Origin: Aquimarina sp. MAR_2010_214
GTDB taxonomy: Bacteria > Bacteroidota > Bacteroidia > Flavobacteriales > Flavobacteriaceae
NCBI RefSeq assembly: GCF_002846555.1
Contig: NZ_PJMS01000001.1
Span: forward strand, 1,736,001-1,800,000
Direction: 5' to 3'
Length of the DNA stretch: 64,000 nt
Made by a program: the position numbers and the translations under genes. Shown piece after piece: positions 8,585 to 17,299 of the stretch. The notes beneath the pieces are model-generated. The model did not search any database. It was given only the letters and a program-made list of their open reading frames with translations, and was not told the origin of the DNA. The stretch's first letter is position 1; each line of letters begins with the position of its first letter.

Positions 8585-9913
8585 TTATCCTGCTTGATTT
8601 AGCTCTTTTGCTACTTTTTGCACTTCATCAAGAACACGTAGTAGGTTTCCGCTCCATAACTTTTCGATTTGTTCTTCTGTATATCCCCGTTTTACCAGTT
8701 CTAGAGTTACGTTAAAAGTTTCAGAAGCATTACTCCAACCTTCAATACCACCGCCTCCATCAAAATCAGAACTAATCCCTACATGATCAATACCAATTTT
8801 GTTAACCATATAATCAATGTGATTCACAAAATCCATGAGATCTACAGCAGGAGGAAGATTATCTATTTTTTTTACTTTTTCTCTTTGAATCGTTAGCATT
8901 TTCATATAAAAATCATAGTACTTTTCTTTTTCTTCGGCACTTAGTTTGGCTACTTCTTTTCGTTCTATCCAAGTCGCTCCCATAGAATCAGCAATCTGCT
9001 TGGCTATTTCTACTTCTTTCTCATTTCGTTTTTCAAACTTTTCTGTATTCAGGTATGAGGTAAAAGCTACGGTTTGAATGACACCTCCATTTTCTTTTAA
9101 CCATTGCAATTGTTCATCATCTAGATTTCTACTATGATCACATAATGCTCTTGCAGAAGAGTGAGAAGCAATGATCGGAGCTTTGGTGAGTTTGATCATT
9201 TGTCGCATAGATTCTTTAGAAGGGTGGGAAACATCAATCATGATCCCTATTTTGTTCATTTCTGTAATCACTTCTTTCCCCAGATCACTTAAGCCATTAT
9301 GTAGCCAAATGTCATCTGCTTCACCAGTATTAGAATCACAAAGTTGGCTATGTCCATTATGAGAAAGCGACATATATCTGGCGCCAAGATCATGAAATTT
9401 CTTTACGTTGCTGATATCGGTTCCTACGGGATATCCATTTTCGATACCAATCATAGCTACTTTCTTTCCTTTTTTGTGGATACGACGAACATCATCTGAT
9501 GTTAAGGCCAATTCAATTTGATCTGGTGCAATTTCTTCTGCTAATTTATGGATAGCTTTAAATTTTGACATGGCTATTTCATGTGCTTTTTCATAGCCAG
9601 TAGTGGTTAGTGAATCCTGTCCGGTATAAACAATAAACCAGGCAACATCTAATCCTCCCTTTTTCATTTTTGGTAAAGTGATTTGCGAGTTAAGATCCTG
9701 GGTGTAGTTAATAGAATCCGTAAAGTTTTTTACGTTGATATCACAATGGGTGTCGAGGGTAATGACGTTGTTATGAATCTCTTTTGCTTTAGCAATAAGT
9801 TGATCCTCTGTAGCGGTTGATTGATCTTCTGTAGAAGTATCTTTTTTCATATTTTCTTGTTTGCATGAAAATAGAAGCAGTGTAATAGCAACAAAAGTTG
9901 AAATTTTTTTCAT
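8585..9913 (-). CDS. Membrane dipeptidase (peptidase family M19) lipoprotein
   Basis: 442 residues. A lipoprotein signal peptide ends LLFSC, with the lipidated Cys at residue 17, so the enzyme is membrane-anchored in the periplasm or outer membrane. Zinc-binding and family motifs are LDTHCD (53-58), IGIENGYPVG, SLSHNGHSQLCDS, IDVSHPS, IIASHSSARALCDHSRNL and HVGISSDFDGGGG. M19 enzymes hydrolyse dipeptides at a binuclear zinc site, some with D-residue tolerance. The length is normal for the family including the linker. It is convergent with the folK fusion. It is transcribed alone or after the M43 protease terminator. Confidence 0.92.
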   Translation of the reverse strand: MKKISTFVAITLLLFSCKQENMKKDTSTEDQSTATEDQLIAKAKEIHNNVITLDTHCDINVKNFTDSINYTQDLNSQITLPKMKKGGLDVAWFIVYTGQDSLTTTGYEKAHEIAMSKFKAIHKLAEEIAPDQIELALTSDDVRRIHKKGKKVAMIGIENGYPVGTDISNVKKFHDLGARYMSLSHNGHSQLCDSNTGEADDIWLHNGLSDLGKEVITEMNKIGIMIDVSHPSKESMRQMIKLTKAPIIASHSSARALCDHSRNLDDEQLQWLKENGGVIQTVAFTSYLNTEKFEKRNEKEVEIAKQIADSMGATWIERKEVAKLSAEEKEKYYDFYMKMLTIQREKVKKIDNLPPAVDLMDFVNHIDYMVNKIGIDHVGISSDFDGGGGIEGWSNASETFNVTLELVKRGYTEEQIEKLWSGNLLRVLDEVQKVAKELNQAG

Positions 9914-9980
9914 GATTAGATATGATTATGTGTTTAATAGCTCCTTAAACTTACAAAACAAATTCCAGATGATATTTTGG

Positions 9981-10018
9981 GTAATAAAAACTGCCCGAAA
10001 ACAAATTCTCGGGCAGTT
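9981..10018 (-). terminator. Rho-independent terminator of the M43 protease gene
   Basis: AACTGCCCGA (9989..9998) pairs perfectly with TCGGGCAGTT (10009..10018) around a 10-base loop. On the minus strand the stem is followed by TTTTTATTAC. It lies 30 bases after the stop codon of the protease gene ending at 10048. Confidence 0.85.
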
Positions 10019-10047
10019 GGGGTATATTCAACAAAAATAAACAAATC

Positions 10048-12240
10048 TTATCTTTTGATAAACTTTTGGGTTGCCTGTCCTTCTCTGTTTTTTATGATTA
10101 TAAAGTAGACACCGTTACTTAGATTACTAACATCATAGGAAGTGGTTTCATTGTTAGAATCGACCACGTCAATTGTTTTTCCTAGAAAATCAGTGATAGT
10201 GATTTGTGATGCTCCTTCACTTTTAGAAAATCCGGGGTATTGAATCGATAAAGAGCCCGAAGTGATAGGATTGGGGTAGATACTTATCTTTCGATTTACT
10301 GTATAGGTATTGTTATCAGCGAGGTCACTATCGGCAGAACCAGAAGTAATTTTTAAATTATCTATAGCCATATCACTTCTGTAACTAGATCCCGTAGTTC
10401 CTTTGAGTTGCAATTTTACTGTAGACCCACTATAAGCAGATAAGCTTACGGTTTGAGAACTCCAACTATTCCCTTGGTTTCCATTTTTGCTCCAGGCAGT
10501 AGTCCAGTTTGCACCATCATTGGTGGATACACGTACCTCTAAAGTGCCCATATTTGACCCATACATGTGATAATCAAAACTAAGTTGTGCATTTGATTCA
10601 TTGGTTAAATCGATACAAGGGCTTGTTAATAAAGCTATTTTATTAGGGAATCCATTTCCGTTACCAGAAGCTTCAGTAAAGATGTAATTACTACCGTTAG
10701 TTGCAGAAGAAGGTCCTGTACTAGAGGATGGTGTACCATTGCTGTCAACTGTCCAGTTTATATTATCACTGGTTTCTTGTGTCCATTCACCTACTCCTGA
10801 TTCAAAACTTTCATTATAAGGAAAACTAGTAATCCCATTACAAGAAGAGGGATTAGTTGTGGATGTCTTGATTTTGATGTTGTCAATTGCCATGTCACTT
10901 TTCCAACTAGCTCCAGTTGTTCCTTTAAATTGTAATCTGATCACACCAGAATATCCCGAAAGGCTAATGCTTGCTTGATTCCAGGTGTCTCCTTTTGCTC
11001 CGTTTTTTGACCATATAGAGGTATAAGATGTTCCGTCATTGGTACTTACCAAAACTTCTATAGTTCCTATATCGCTCCCTAACATGTGGTATCCGAATTC
11101 TAGAGACATATCACTGGCTTGGCTTAAATCGATACATGGGCTGTTTAATATTGCTGTTTTGTTTGGGCTTCCAGGCGGAGTTACATTTGTAGATGCTTCT
11201 GTATAAAGATAGAAAGAACCGTTTTGAGCTGTTGAAGGCCCTGTTCCTGTTGAAGGAGTCCCGTTAGAGTCTCTTGTCCACTCAATATCATCTCCTGTAG
11301 CATTGGTCCAATCTCCTAATCCGGATTCAAAACTTTCGCTGTACGGGAAGTTGTTAATAGTAGTACATGCTGGAGGGTTGGTTGAGTTGATTAGATAGGC
11401 TCTGTCTGATTCTAATGATGCTACAATTGCATCTTGTTGTTGTGTAGAGAAACCTCCAGTACGACAACTTTTGCGAGTGTAAGACATCACATTATTTACA
11501 TCAGGCTGGTATTGATCTCCATTAGCGTCTGTTGCTGTTCCGGTATAATTACAACTTGAGTTAACAAGACTACTAAGTCTTGGATCCGCAGGGGTATCAC
11601 AGAAAAAATCTCCTGCAGAAGAACAATTTGTTCGTTTTACAAGCTCTCTTCCGCTAGATGTGGAATGAGTATGTAGAACCGAAAAATAATGCCCCAATTC
11701 ATGAGAAGAAGTAGAGCCGTTTTGTGAGCAAGAAGTAGCTAATATTGCTCGATTTCCGGTACCAGGAAATTTGGCAAATCCACAGATAGAAGAACTTCCT
11801 GAAGTTACTTTAGAAAAGTAAAAAATATTAATAGCTTCTGCTACTTCATATTGCACTAGTTGGCTATCATTACTTTTGTTGAAGGAAGGATTCCAACTGC
11901 TGTTATCTATAAATTTTGTAGGCGCATATTCATGAAACGAAATATTCATAGGAGCATATGTTGCATTTAACTCGTCCATTACATTTTGAATCTGTGCGCT
12001 AGACACTGCCGGAGAACCGCCACTAGAATTACGCGAAACATGATGCTGTATAGGTAGTGATACGGGAGTTGCTAAAGCCTTACTGCCGTTATCGGTAATA
12101 GATTTAAGTCGCTTAAGCATAAAGTTTTTGTAATTTTTTGGAGGAGTTGCTCCGCATTCTGATTCTTGAGCGAATCCGAATTGTACTGTTGTTAACATCA
12201 CGAGTGAGAGAAAAACAACTATCTGTTTTCTTAATTCCAT
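10048..12240 (-). CDS. Secreted M43-type zinc metalloprotease with two MAM-like domains and T9SS sorting domain
   Basis: 730 residues. The signal peptide is 1 to about 24. The catalytic domain (about 60-285) carries the zinc motif HELGHYFSVLH (H180, E181, H184, H190) and a downstream VMSYT Met-turn, as in pappalysin/cytophagalysin-like M43 proteases. The usual glycine of HExxHxxGxxH is serine here. Two tandem repeats of about 165 residues follow. Each begins FPY.ESFESG.G.W and contains SPCIDL and DMAIDN, resembling MAM/jellyroll adhesion domains. The C-terminal 75 residues are a type A Por secretion sorting domain (IYPNPITSGSLSI, ..FIIIKNREGQATQKFIKR). It is inferred to be exported by T9SS and to act outside the cell on proteins. 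Confidence 0.9.
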   Translation of the reverse strand: MELRKQIVVFLSLVMLTTVQFGFAQESECGATPPKNYKNFMLKRLKSITDNGSKALATPVSLPIQHHVSRNSSGGSPAVSSAQIQNVMDELNATYAPMNISFHEYAPTKFIDNSSWNPSFNKSNDSQLVQYEVAEAINIFYFSKVTSGSSSICGFAKFPGTGNRAILATSCSQNGSTSSHELGHYFSVLHTHSTSSGRELVKRTNCSSAGDFFCDTPADPRLSSLVNSSCNYTGTATDANGDQYQPDVNNVMSYTRKSCRTGGFSTQQQDAIVASLESDRAYLINSTNPPACTTINNFPYSESFESGLGDWTNATGDDIEWTRDSNGTPSTGTGPSTAQNGSFYLYTEASTNVTPPGSPNKTAILNSPCIDLSQASDMSLEFGYHMLGSDIGTIEVLVSTNDGTSYTSIWSKNGAKGDTWNQASISLSGYSGVIRLQFKGTTGASWKSDMAIDNIKIKTSTTNPSSCNGITSFPYNESFESGVGEWTQETSDNINWTVDSNGTPSSSTGPSSATNGSNYIFTEASGNGNGFPNKIALLTSPCIDLTNESNAQLSFDYHMYGSNMGTLEVRVSTNDGANWTTAWSKNGNQGNSWSSQTVSLSAYSGSTVKLQLKGTTGSSYRSDMAIDNLKITSGSADSDLADNNTYTVNRKISIYPNPITSGSLSIQYPGFSKSEGASQITITDFLGKTIDVVDSNNETTSYDVSNLSNGVYFIIIKNREGQATQKFIKR

Positions 12241-12414
12241 AAGGTTGAGTTTGGTTATTTGTTACTTTTTTTTAACAGTTCTTATTAATAAAGACGTAAA
12301 AAAACCAAATAACCCTTATGAAATTATAATTTATGTTAAAAATATGATAATATAGAAATGGGATTTTGTTCTTGAAAAGGAGTGATAGATATAGTTGTTT
12401 TGTTTCAGGATTTT

Positions 12415-12945
12415 CTACAACTTATTAAACAGATCCCAGATTATGACTCCTGCGCTAACCGAAATATTAAGAGAATGTTTACTACCGTATTGAGGGATTT
12501 CAATAACAGTATCACTTTCAGAAACAACTTGCTGCTGAACGCCTTTAACTTCATTACCAAAGATGATTGCATATTTTTGGTTAGACTCTGGAGTAAAATC
12601 GTTTAGCATAATTGCATTTTCTGCTTGCTCGATAGATAGGATTTTTATGTGTTGAGACTTAAGATCCTGTACTAGTTGTAATGTGTCTTTTTGGTGTTCC
12701 CAATCAACGGTGTCGGTTGCTCCTAATGCAGTTTTTTGGATGTCTTTATGAGGAGGAGTAGCGGTTATGCCACAGAGGTATATTTTTTCAATTAAAAATG
12801 CATCAGCAGTTCTGAATACCGATCCGATATTATTTAAACTTCGAATATTATCCAGAATGATAATTAGAGGAGTTTTTTTTGATCCTTTAAATTCTTCTAC
12901 GGTCTTGCGATCGAGTTCGCTATTTTTGAGTTTTCTGTTCATTTC
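12415..12945 (-). CDS. SpoU/TrmH family RNA 2'-O-methyltransferase
   Basis: About 176 residues from the ATG at 12945; the open frame extends to 12975. SPOUT-fold motifs are IIILDNIRSLNNIGSVFRTAD (motif 1, N..N.G...R), IIFGNEVKGV (motif 2) and IEIPQYGSKHSLNISVSAG (motif 3, including the deep trefoil knot). The product should methylate ribose 2'-OH of tRNA or rRNA with SAM; the exact target cannot be read. I place the start at MEMNRKL, because the longer start (12975) lies inside the end of the MITE-like repeat at 12968..13231 and would add an unconserved MTINDTFAL leader. The next gene on the strand is the M43 protease, 174 bases away. Confidence 0.88.
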   Translation of the reverse strand, partial: EMNRKLKNSELDRKTVEEFKGSKKTPLIIILDNIRSLNNIGSVFRTADAFLIEKIYLCGITATPPHKDIQKTALGATDTVDWEHQKDTLQLVQDLKSQHIKILSIEQAENAIMLNDFTPESNQKYAIIFGNEVKGVQQQVVSESDTVIEIPQYGSKHSLNISVSAGVIIWDLFNKL

Positions 12946-12967
12946 CATTAGTGCAAAAGTATCATTT

Positions 12968-13231
12968 ATTGTCATTCCGGCGTAGACCGGAATCCAAATT
13001 GGAGATAAAATTTTAAGACTTTAGTCCTAAATAGTGCTGATTCCTTTACAATTATCCCATTCCCAGCCTTTCTCAGATAGGGAAAGAATTAAAAGTTCTT
13101 CCTCTAGAGGAAGATTTAGATTGGATGAGTGTTGAAAATCAAGCTTATAAACGTTTATATAATTTCAATGTAATTTTAGATTAGAACCAATTTTGATTAA
13201 GATGGATCTCAGTCTACACAGGGGTGACAAT
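12968..13231. repeat. MITE-like element with 29-base imperfect terminal inverted repeats
   Basis: The left end (12968..12996, starting ATTGTCATTCCGG) and the reverse complement of the right end (13203..13231, starting ATTGTCACCCC) match at 22 of 29 positions. The element is about 264 bases and has no credible gene. It contains a 16-base perfect palindrome CTTCCTCTAGAGGAAG (13098..13113). The size, terminal inverted repeats and lack of coding content fit a non-autonomous mobile element or a dispersed intergenic repeat. It fills most of the 394-base gap between the RNA methyltransferase and mutS, and its left end supplies an in-frame ATG to the methyltransferase frame. The remaining bases up to 13369 show no clear promoter. 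Confidence 0.6.
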
Positions 13232-13369
13232 TCTGTTCTACATACTAACCTCTAAAAATGAACTACTCTATTGTAGAATTGTGAATAAAATTGAATAACT
13301 CCTAAAGTGTATATTTTAAAAAAGATGGAAGAATAGCTACTTTAGCATGATTCATAAAATTATACTTCA

Positions 13370-15997
13370 TTGGCAGCAAAAAACGGTAAAAAGGTAACTC
13401 CATTAATGAAACAATACAATGCGATTAAGGCTAAGTATCCTGATGCATTATTATTGTTTAGAGTAGGTGATTTTTATGAAACTTTTGGGGCAGATGCAAT
13501 CAAAGCTGCGGCTATTTTGAATATTGTTTTAACCAAAAGAGGTAATGGTAGTGAGCAGGAAACAGCATTGGCCGGATTTCCGCATCATTCTTTAAACACG
13601 TATTTACCAAAATTGGTTAAAGCTGGTGAGCGAGTTGCTATCTGTGATCAGTTAGAAGATCCTAAGCAGACCAAAACTATTGTTAAGCGAGGTGTAACAG
13701 AACTTGTAACTCCTGGAGTTGCACTTAATGATGAGGTGTTACAGAGCAAAACCAATAATTTTTTATGTGCATTGCACTATGGGAAGAAAGAATTGGGAGT
13801 AGCATTTCTTGATGTTTCTACAGGAGAATTTCTTACCGCTCAGGGTGATGTAGCTCATATGGATAAGTTGATGCAAAACTTTAGTCCTAGTGAAGTTCTG
13901 ATTAGCAAGCCAAAAAAGAAAGATTTTGAACAAGATTTTGGTCATGACTTTCATACATTCTTTATGGAAGATTGGGTATTTAAACCTGATTATGCAGATG
14001 AGACTGTAAACAAACATTTTGAGACAAAGACATTAAAAGGATTTGGGGTAGATCATTTGCAGGAAGGTGTTATAGCTGCTGGTGTAATTCTTCATTACCT
14101 TGGAGAAACCCAACATCATAAATTAAAACATATTACAGGAATCCAGCGTATTGCAGAAGATCAGTATATCTGGATGGACCGTTTTACGATACGTAATCTT
14201 GAACTATATCATGCCAATGCCGCAAATGCAGTAACTCTTCTTGATGTTATAGATAAAACGATCTCACCAATGGGTGGTCGTACATTAAAACGTTGGTTAG
14301 CCCTACCACTTAAGAATATTTCTGCCATTCAAAAGCGTCATGAAGTGGTGCAGTTTTTCTTGGATGATAACACATTGCATCAGAAAATTCAGCATCAGAT
14401 TAAGCAGATAGGAGATATTGAACGATTGATTTCTAAGGTAGCTACCGGAAAAGTAAACCCCCGTGAGGTTATTCAACTTAAAAACTCTTTGGAGGCTATT
14501 GTGCCTATAAAATCACAGGCATCAAATAGCGATAATGATGCATTAAGAGTAATAGGAGAGACTCTTAACGATTGTGAGTTGTTGCGTAATAAGATTAAGG
14601 AAACTCTAAATGAGGAAGCTCCGGTAAATGTATTGAAAGGAAATACGATTGCGAATGGGTATTTAGAAGAGTTAGATGAGTTGAGATCTATTGCTTTTTC
14701 TGGAAAAGATTATTTAGACAAAATGCTGGAGCGAGAAACGGAAGCTACTGGTATTACATCTTTAAAAATAGCTTCGAATAATGTGTTTGGGTATTATATC
14801 GAGGTTCGAAATACACATAAAGATAAAGTCCCTGATACCTGGATTCGTAAACAAACCCTGGTAAATGCAGAACGTTATATTACAGAAGAACTCAAGGAAT
14901 ATGAAGCCAAAATTCTTGGAGCCGAGGAGAAAATATTAGCACTAGAGCAACAGTTGTTCGGTGATCTTGTTCTTTGGATGAATGAGTATATCAAACCAGT
15001 ACAGCTAAATGCTACTCTGATTGGCCAACTAGATTGTTTATGTTCTTTTGCTCAGTTAGCCACAGAGAATCAATATGTGCGACCTTTAATCGATGACTCT
15101 TATGATTTAGAAATTAAAAATGGTCGACACCCTGTGATCGAAAAGCAATTACCTCCTGGGGAACAGTATATTGCTAATGATGTTGTATTGGATAGAGAGC
15201 ATCAACAGATTATTATGATTACCGGCCCTAATATGAGTGGTAAATCTGCAATATTAAGACAGACAGCATTGATTGTATTGTTGGCGCAAATGGGATGTTT
15301 TGTTCCTGCAGAAGAAGCAAAAATAGGAGTAGTTGATAAAATATTTACTAGAGTAGGAGCAAGCGATAATATCTCTATGGGAGAATCTACATTTATGGTA
15401 GAGATGAATGAGACTGCTAGTATTTTGAATAATATATCTGATCGTAGTTTGGTGTTGTTAGATGAGATTGGTCGAGGAACCAGTACTTATGATGGGATAT
15501 CTATTGCCTGGGCAATTAGTGAATTCTTACACGAGCATCCAGCAAAACCAAAGACTTTATTTGCAACACATTATCACGAGTTAAATGAAATGTGTGAGAC
15601 TTTTGGTCGTATTAAAAACTATAACGTATCGATAAAAGAATTAAAAGATACTGTTCTTTTCTTACGTAAATTAGTTCCTGGAGGTAGTGAACATAGTTTT
15701 GGTATTCATGTAGCAAAGATGGCAGGAATGCCTCAACAAGTATTACATAGGGCAAATAAAATGCTTAAAAAGCTTGAGAAATCGCATAGTAGTGAAGAGC
15801 TTACCGATAAGATTAAAGGGATGCAGGAAGAAGATAAGGTGCAACTAAGTTTCTTTAATTTAGATGATCCATTACTCGAAGAAATCAAGGAAGAAATTCT
15901 GGATATTGATATTGATACGCTTACTCCGGTAGAAGCATTAATGAAGCTTAATGAGATTAAACGCATGTTAACCAGGAAGAAAGCATCACAGGTGTAA
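13370..15997 (+). CDS. mutS: DNA mismatch repair protein MutS
   Basis: 875 residues, normal MutS length. The mismatch-binding F-x-E motif is in [10 protein letters not shown] (F35, E37). A core/clamp domain follows, then the C-terminal ABC ATPase: Walker A GPNMSGKS (about residues 618-625), signature region [13 protein letters not shown], Walker [13 protein letters not shown] and ATHYHEL. It recognises mismatches and recruits MutL. The start is TTG at 13370 ([17 protein letters not shown] follows). This matches the usual flavobacterial N-terminus, and the nearest upstream ATG (13347) is out of frame. The C-terminal tail ([17 protein letters not shown]) is the helix-turn-helix dimer region. 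It is followed by the tRNA pair. Confidence 0.97.
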   Translation: MAAKNGKKVTPLMKQYNAIKAKYPDALLLFRVGDFYETFGADAIKAAAILNIVLTKRGNGSEQETALAGFPHHSLNTYLPKLVKAGERVAICDQLEDPKQTKTIVKRGVTELVTPGVALNDEVLQSKTNNFLCALHYGKKELGVAFLDVSTGEFLTAQGDVAHMDKLMQNFSPSEVLISKPKKKDFEQDFGHDFHTFFMEDWVFKPDYADETVNKHFETKTLKGFGVDHLQEGVIAAGVILHYLGETQHHKLKHITGIQRIAEDQYIWMDRFTIRNLELYHANAANAVTLLDVIDKTISPMGGRTLKRWLALPLKNISAIQKRHEVVQFFLDDNTLHQKIQHQIKQIGDIERLISKVATGKVNPREVIQLKNSLEAIVPIKSQASNSDNDALRVIGETLNDCELLRNKIKETLNEEAPVNVLKGNTIANGYLEELDELRSIAFSGKDYLDKMLERETEATGITSLKIASNNVFGYYIEVRNTHKDKVPDTWIRKQTLVNAERYITEELKEYEAKILGAEEKILALEQQLFGDLVLWMNEYIKPVQLNATLIGQLDCLCSFAQLATENQYVRPLIDDSYDLEIKNGRHPVIEKQLPPGEQYIANDVVLDREHQQIIMITGPNMSGKSAILRQTALIVLLAQMGCFVPAEEAKIGVVDKIFTRVGASDNISMGESTFMVEMNETASILNNISDRSLVLLDEIGRGTSTYDGISIAWAISEFLHEHPAKPKTLFATHYHELNEMCETFGRIKNYNVSIKELKDTVLFLRKLVPGGSEHSFGIHVAKMAGMPQQVLHRANKMLKKLEKSHSSEELTDKIKGMQEEDKVQLSFFNLDDPLLEEIKEEILDIDIDTLTPVEALMKLNEIKRMLTRKKASQV

Positions 15998-16025
15998 AAA
16001 AAATCATTCTTTTTTGTAAAAAGAC

Positions 16026-16055
16026 TTTGGTATTAATAGAATTGTTTTAAATTTG
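16026..16055 (+). promoter_or_regulatory. Bacteroidetes-type promoter of the tRNA-Gly/tRNA-Leu operon
   Basis: TTTG at 16026..16029 (-33 box) and TAAATTTG at 16048..16055 (-7 box, consensus TAnnTTTG) are separated by 18 bases. That is the spacing of the primary sigma factor of Bacteroidetes. Transcription would start around 16062, some 33 bases before tRNA-Gly. Confidence 0.7.
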
Positions 16056-16094
16056 CATCCGCAATAACGAGTTGCGAAGTTCTTAAAACATACT

Positions 16095-16166
16095 GCGAAA
16101 GTAGCTCAGGGGTAGAGCATCACCTTGCCAAGGTGAGGGTCGCGGGTTCAAATCCCGTCTTTCGCT
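16095..16166 (+). tRNA. tRNA-Gly (anticodon GCC)
   Basis: A 72-base cloverleaf. The acceptor stem GCGAAAG pairs with CTTTCGC, the D arm is GCTCAGGGGTAGAGC, and the anticodon stem-loop TCACC-TTGCCAA-GGTGA gives anticodon GCC. The T arm is GCGGG-TTCAAAT-CCCGT and the discriminator base is T. No CCA is encoded. It is followed 21 bases later by tRNA-Leu. Confidence 0.97.
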
Positions 16167-16187
16167 CTGAGATAAAATATATACCAA

Positions 16188-16272
16188 GCTGAAGTGGTGG
16201 AATTGGTAGACACGTTGGACTTAAAATCCAATGGCCTGTAAGGCCGTGCGGGTTCAAGTCCCGCCTTCAGTA
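16188..16272 (+). tRNA. tRNA-Leu (anticodon TAA)
   Basis: An 85-base class II tRNA. The acceptor stem GCTGAAG pairs with CTTCAGT (first pair G-U). The anticodon arm TTGGA-CTTAAAA-TCCAA gives anticodon TAA. The long variable arm is TGGCCTGTAAGGCCGT and the T arm GCGGG-TTCAAGT-CCCGC. No CCA is encoded. Its 3' end marks the edge between core genes and the accessory region. Confidence 0.97.
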
Positions 16273-16274
16273 CT

Positions 16275-16320
16275 AAACGGGACGAATCTCTTAATTGAGC
16301 TTTCGTCCCGTTTTTATTTT
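16275..16320 (+). terminator. Terminator of the tRNA operon
   Basis: AAACGGGACGAA (16275..16286) pairs perfectly with TTCGTCCCGTTT (16302..16313) around a 15-base loop and runs into a T-rich tail (to 16320). It starts three bases after tRNA-Leu. The following 16321..16560 stretch shows no gene or motif I can support. Confidence 0.9.
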
Positions 16321-16571
16321 GTTTCATTTGATCTGATAATGAAGGGATTATCCCGAAAATGAAATTCACACGATTAGTTCGATAACAGTCACTTCGGTGA
16401 TCAAATAAGATTCCGTCTGGAAATACCATATGTTGGATGACCTTTTTAGTTTTCAGATTCCCTAAGCTCTACAATTTATGTAAGTTAGTAGAAAGATTCA
16501 CCTCGATTTCAACGGATTTTTGAAGGTTCGATAAGTTAAAGTCGCTTTTGGAAGAAGATATTTTTATTTCC

Positions 16572-16949
16572 TCAAGTTCTTTTCTTTACCAGACTTGCTG
16601 GGGTATATTCTAAAGTTTCCGTTACTTCCTCGCCAATTTTGGTAAGACTTGAAGTATTTTCTTCCGGTTCAAGGACTACTTCCCATACAACAAGGTGTTC
16701 TGGTAGTGCATTAGGACCTTGGTGTTTCTTCTTATCACGAGTATAAGTAATGGTTTCTTGCTTAGACTCTTCTACTAGAGTTGTAGTAGCTTCCGAGAAT
16801 AAGGATAATTGGTCTAGGAATATTTCCTGTAAAAAACGTTCTGATTTAAAACCATTGATAAGTTTATAGAGACCAGCCAACTGTTCCTGTAAAGAAGCTA
16901 TTGTCTTCTTTTGGGATTCATATCCGGCAAGTAACTCTTGATAGGTCAT
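16572..16949 (-). pseudogene. IS66 family transposase TnpC, N-terminal fragment
   Basis: About 125 residues from MTYQELLAG. It begins with a helical segment ([20 protein letters not shown]), followed by [19 protein letters not shown] and [21 protein letters not shown], ending [11 protein letters not shown] and a stop. This is the N-terminal third of IS66 TnpC (leucine-zipper and zinc-finger-like region). The DDE catalytic domain, several hundred residues, is absent. Downstream sequence on the minus strand does not resume IS66 coding in any frame I could follow, so the element is truncated and dead. Confidence 0.8.
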
Positions 16950-16976
16950 AACAATGACCAAAATAATAAACAACTG

Positions 16977-17186
16977 CTAAACCAACAGAGGTTTTTGCAT
17001 TTTGTTATACCTTTTTCTACGCTGGATATTAGTAATAGACACTCCGTCAATTAACAAAACTAATTGTGAATAATCTAAAACAAGGCTAGCAGTAATCTGA
17101 TCATAAATTGGTAATTCAAAACTACCCTGTTTTAAACGTTTATAATACAATACAAAACCGCCTGCTTGCCAATGTAACTGCGAAGC
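16977..17186 (-). pseudogene. IS66 family accessory protein TnpB (Orf2), C-terminal fragment
   Basis: A 70-codon stretch including the stop reads LHWQAGGFVLYYKRLKQGSF, then ELPIYD, LDYSQLVLLIDGVSI and TNIQRRKRYNKMQKP. This is the conserved C-terminal half of the IS66 TnpB/Orf2 protein. Just upstream, NKLRSY is readable only after a frame change near 17180, and the N-terminal half is missing. It sits immediately before the TnpC fragment in the normal IS66 gene order. Confidence 0.75.
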
Positions 17187-17299
17187 TTATTGACAAAATA
17201 ATAGTAACAGAAAATCTAATCAAGATGCATTTGGACGGATGGATACGTTATTCGGTCAAAGAGTAAAATATAATTTTCTATTATAGCCATTAGATCTTA

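Larger units (their letters stand above)
16560..17200 (-). mobile_element. Decayed IS66-type insertion sequence remnant
   Basis: The element consists of the TnpB C-terminal fragment and the TnpC N-terminal fragment in native order. No TnpA, no DDE domain and no clear terminal repeats are visible. It lies between the tRNA-Leu terminator and the accessory genes, consistent with past mobile-element activity at this junction. The remaining bases to 17299 hold no gene. Confidence 0.75.

Noticed and set aside
12415..12975. Methyltransferase start at 12975
   Set aside because: The extra N-terminal residues are encoded by the end of the MITE-like repeat and are not part of the SPOUT fold; the start at 12945 is preferred.
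16148..16429. 93-codon minus-strand frame over the tRNA-Leu gene
   Set aside because: It is antisense to a confident tRNA and its terminator. The peptide KAGLEPARPYRPLDFKSN is a well-known artefact of translating the tRNA complement.
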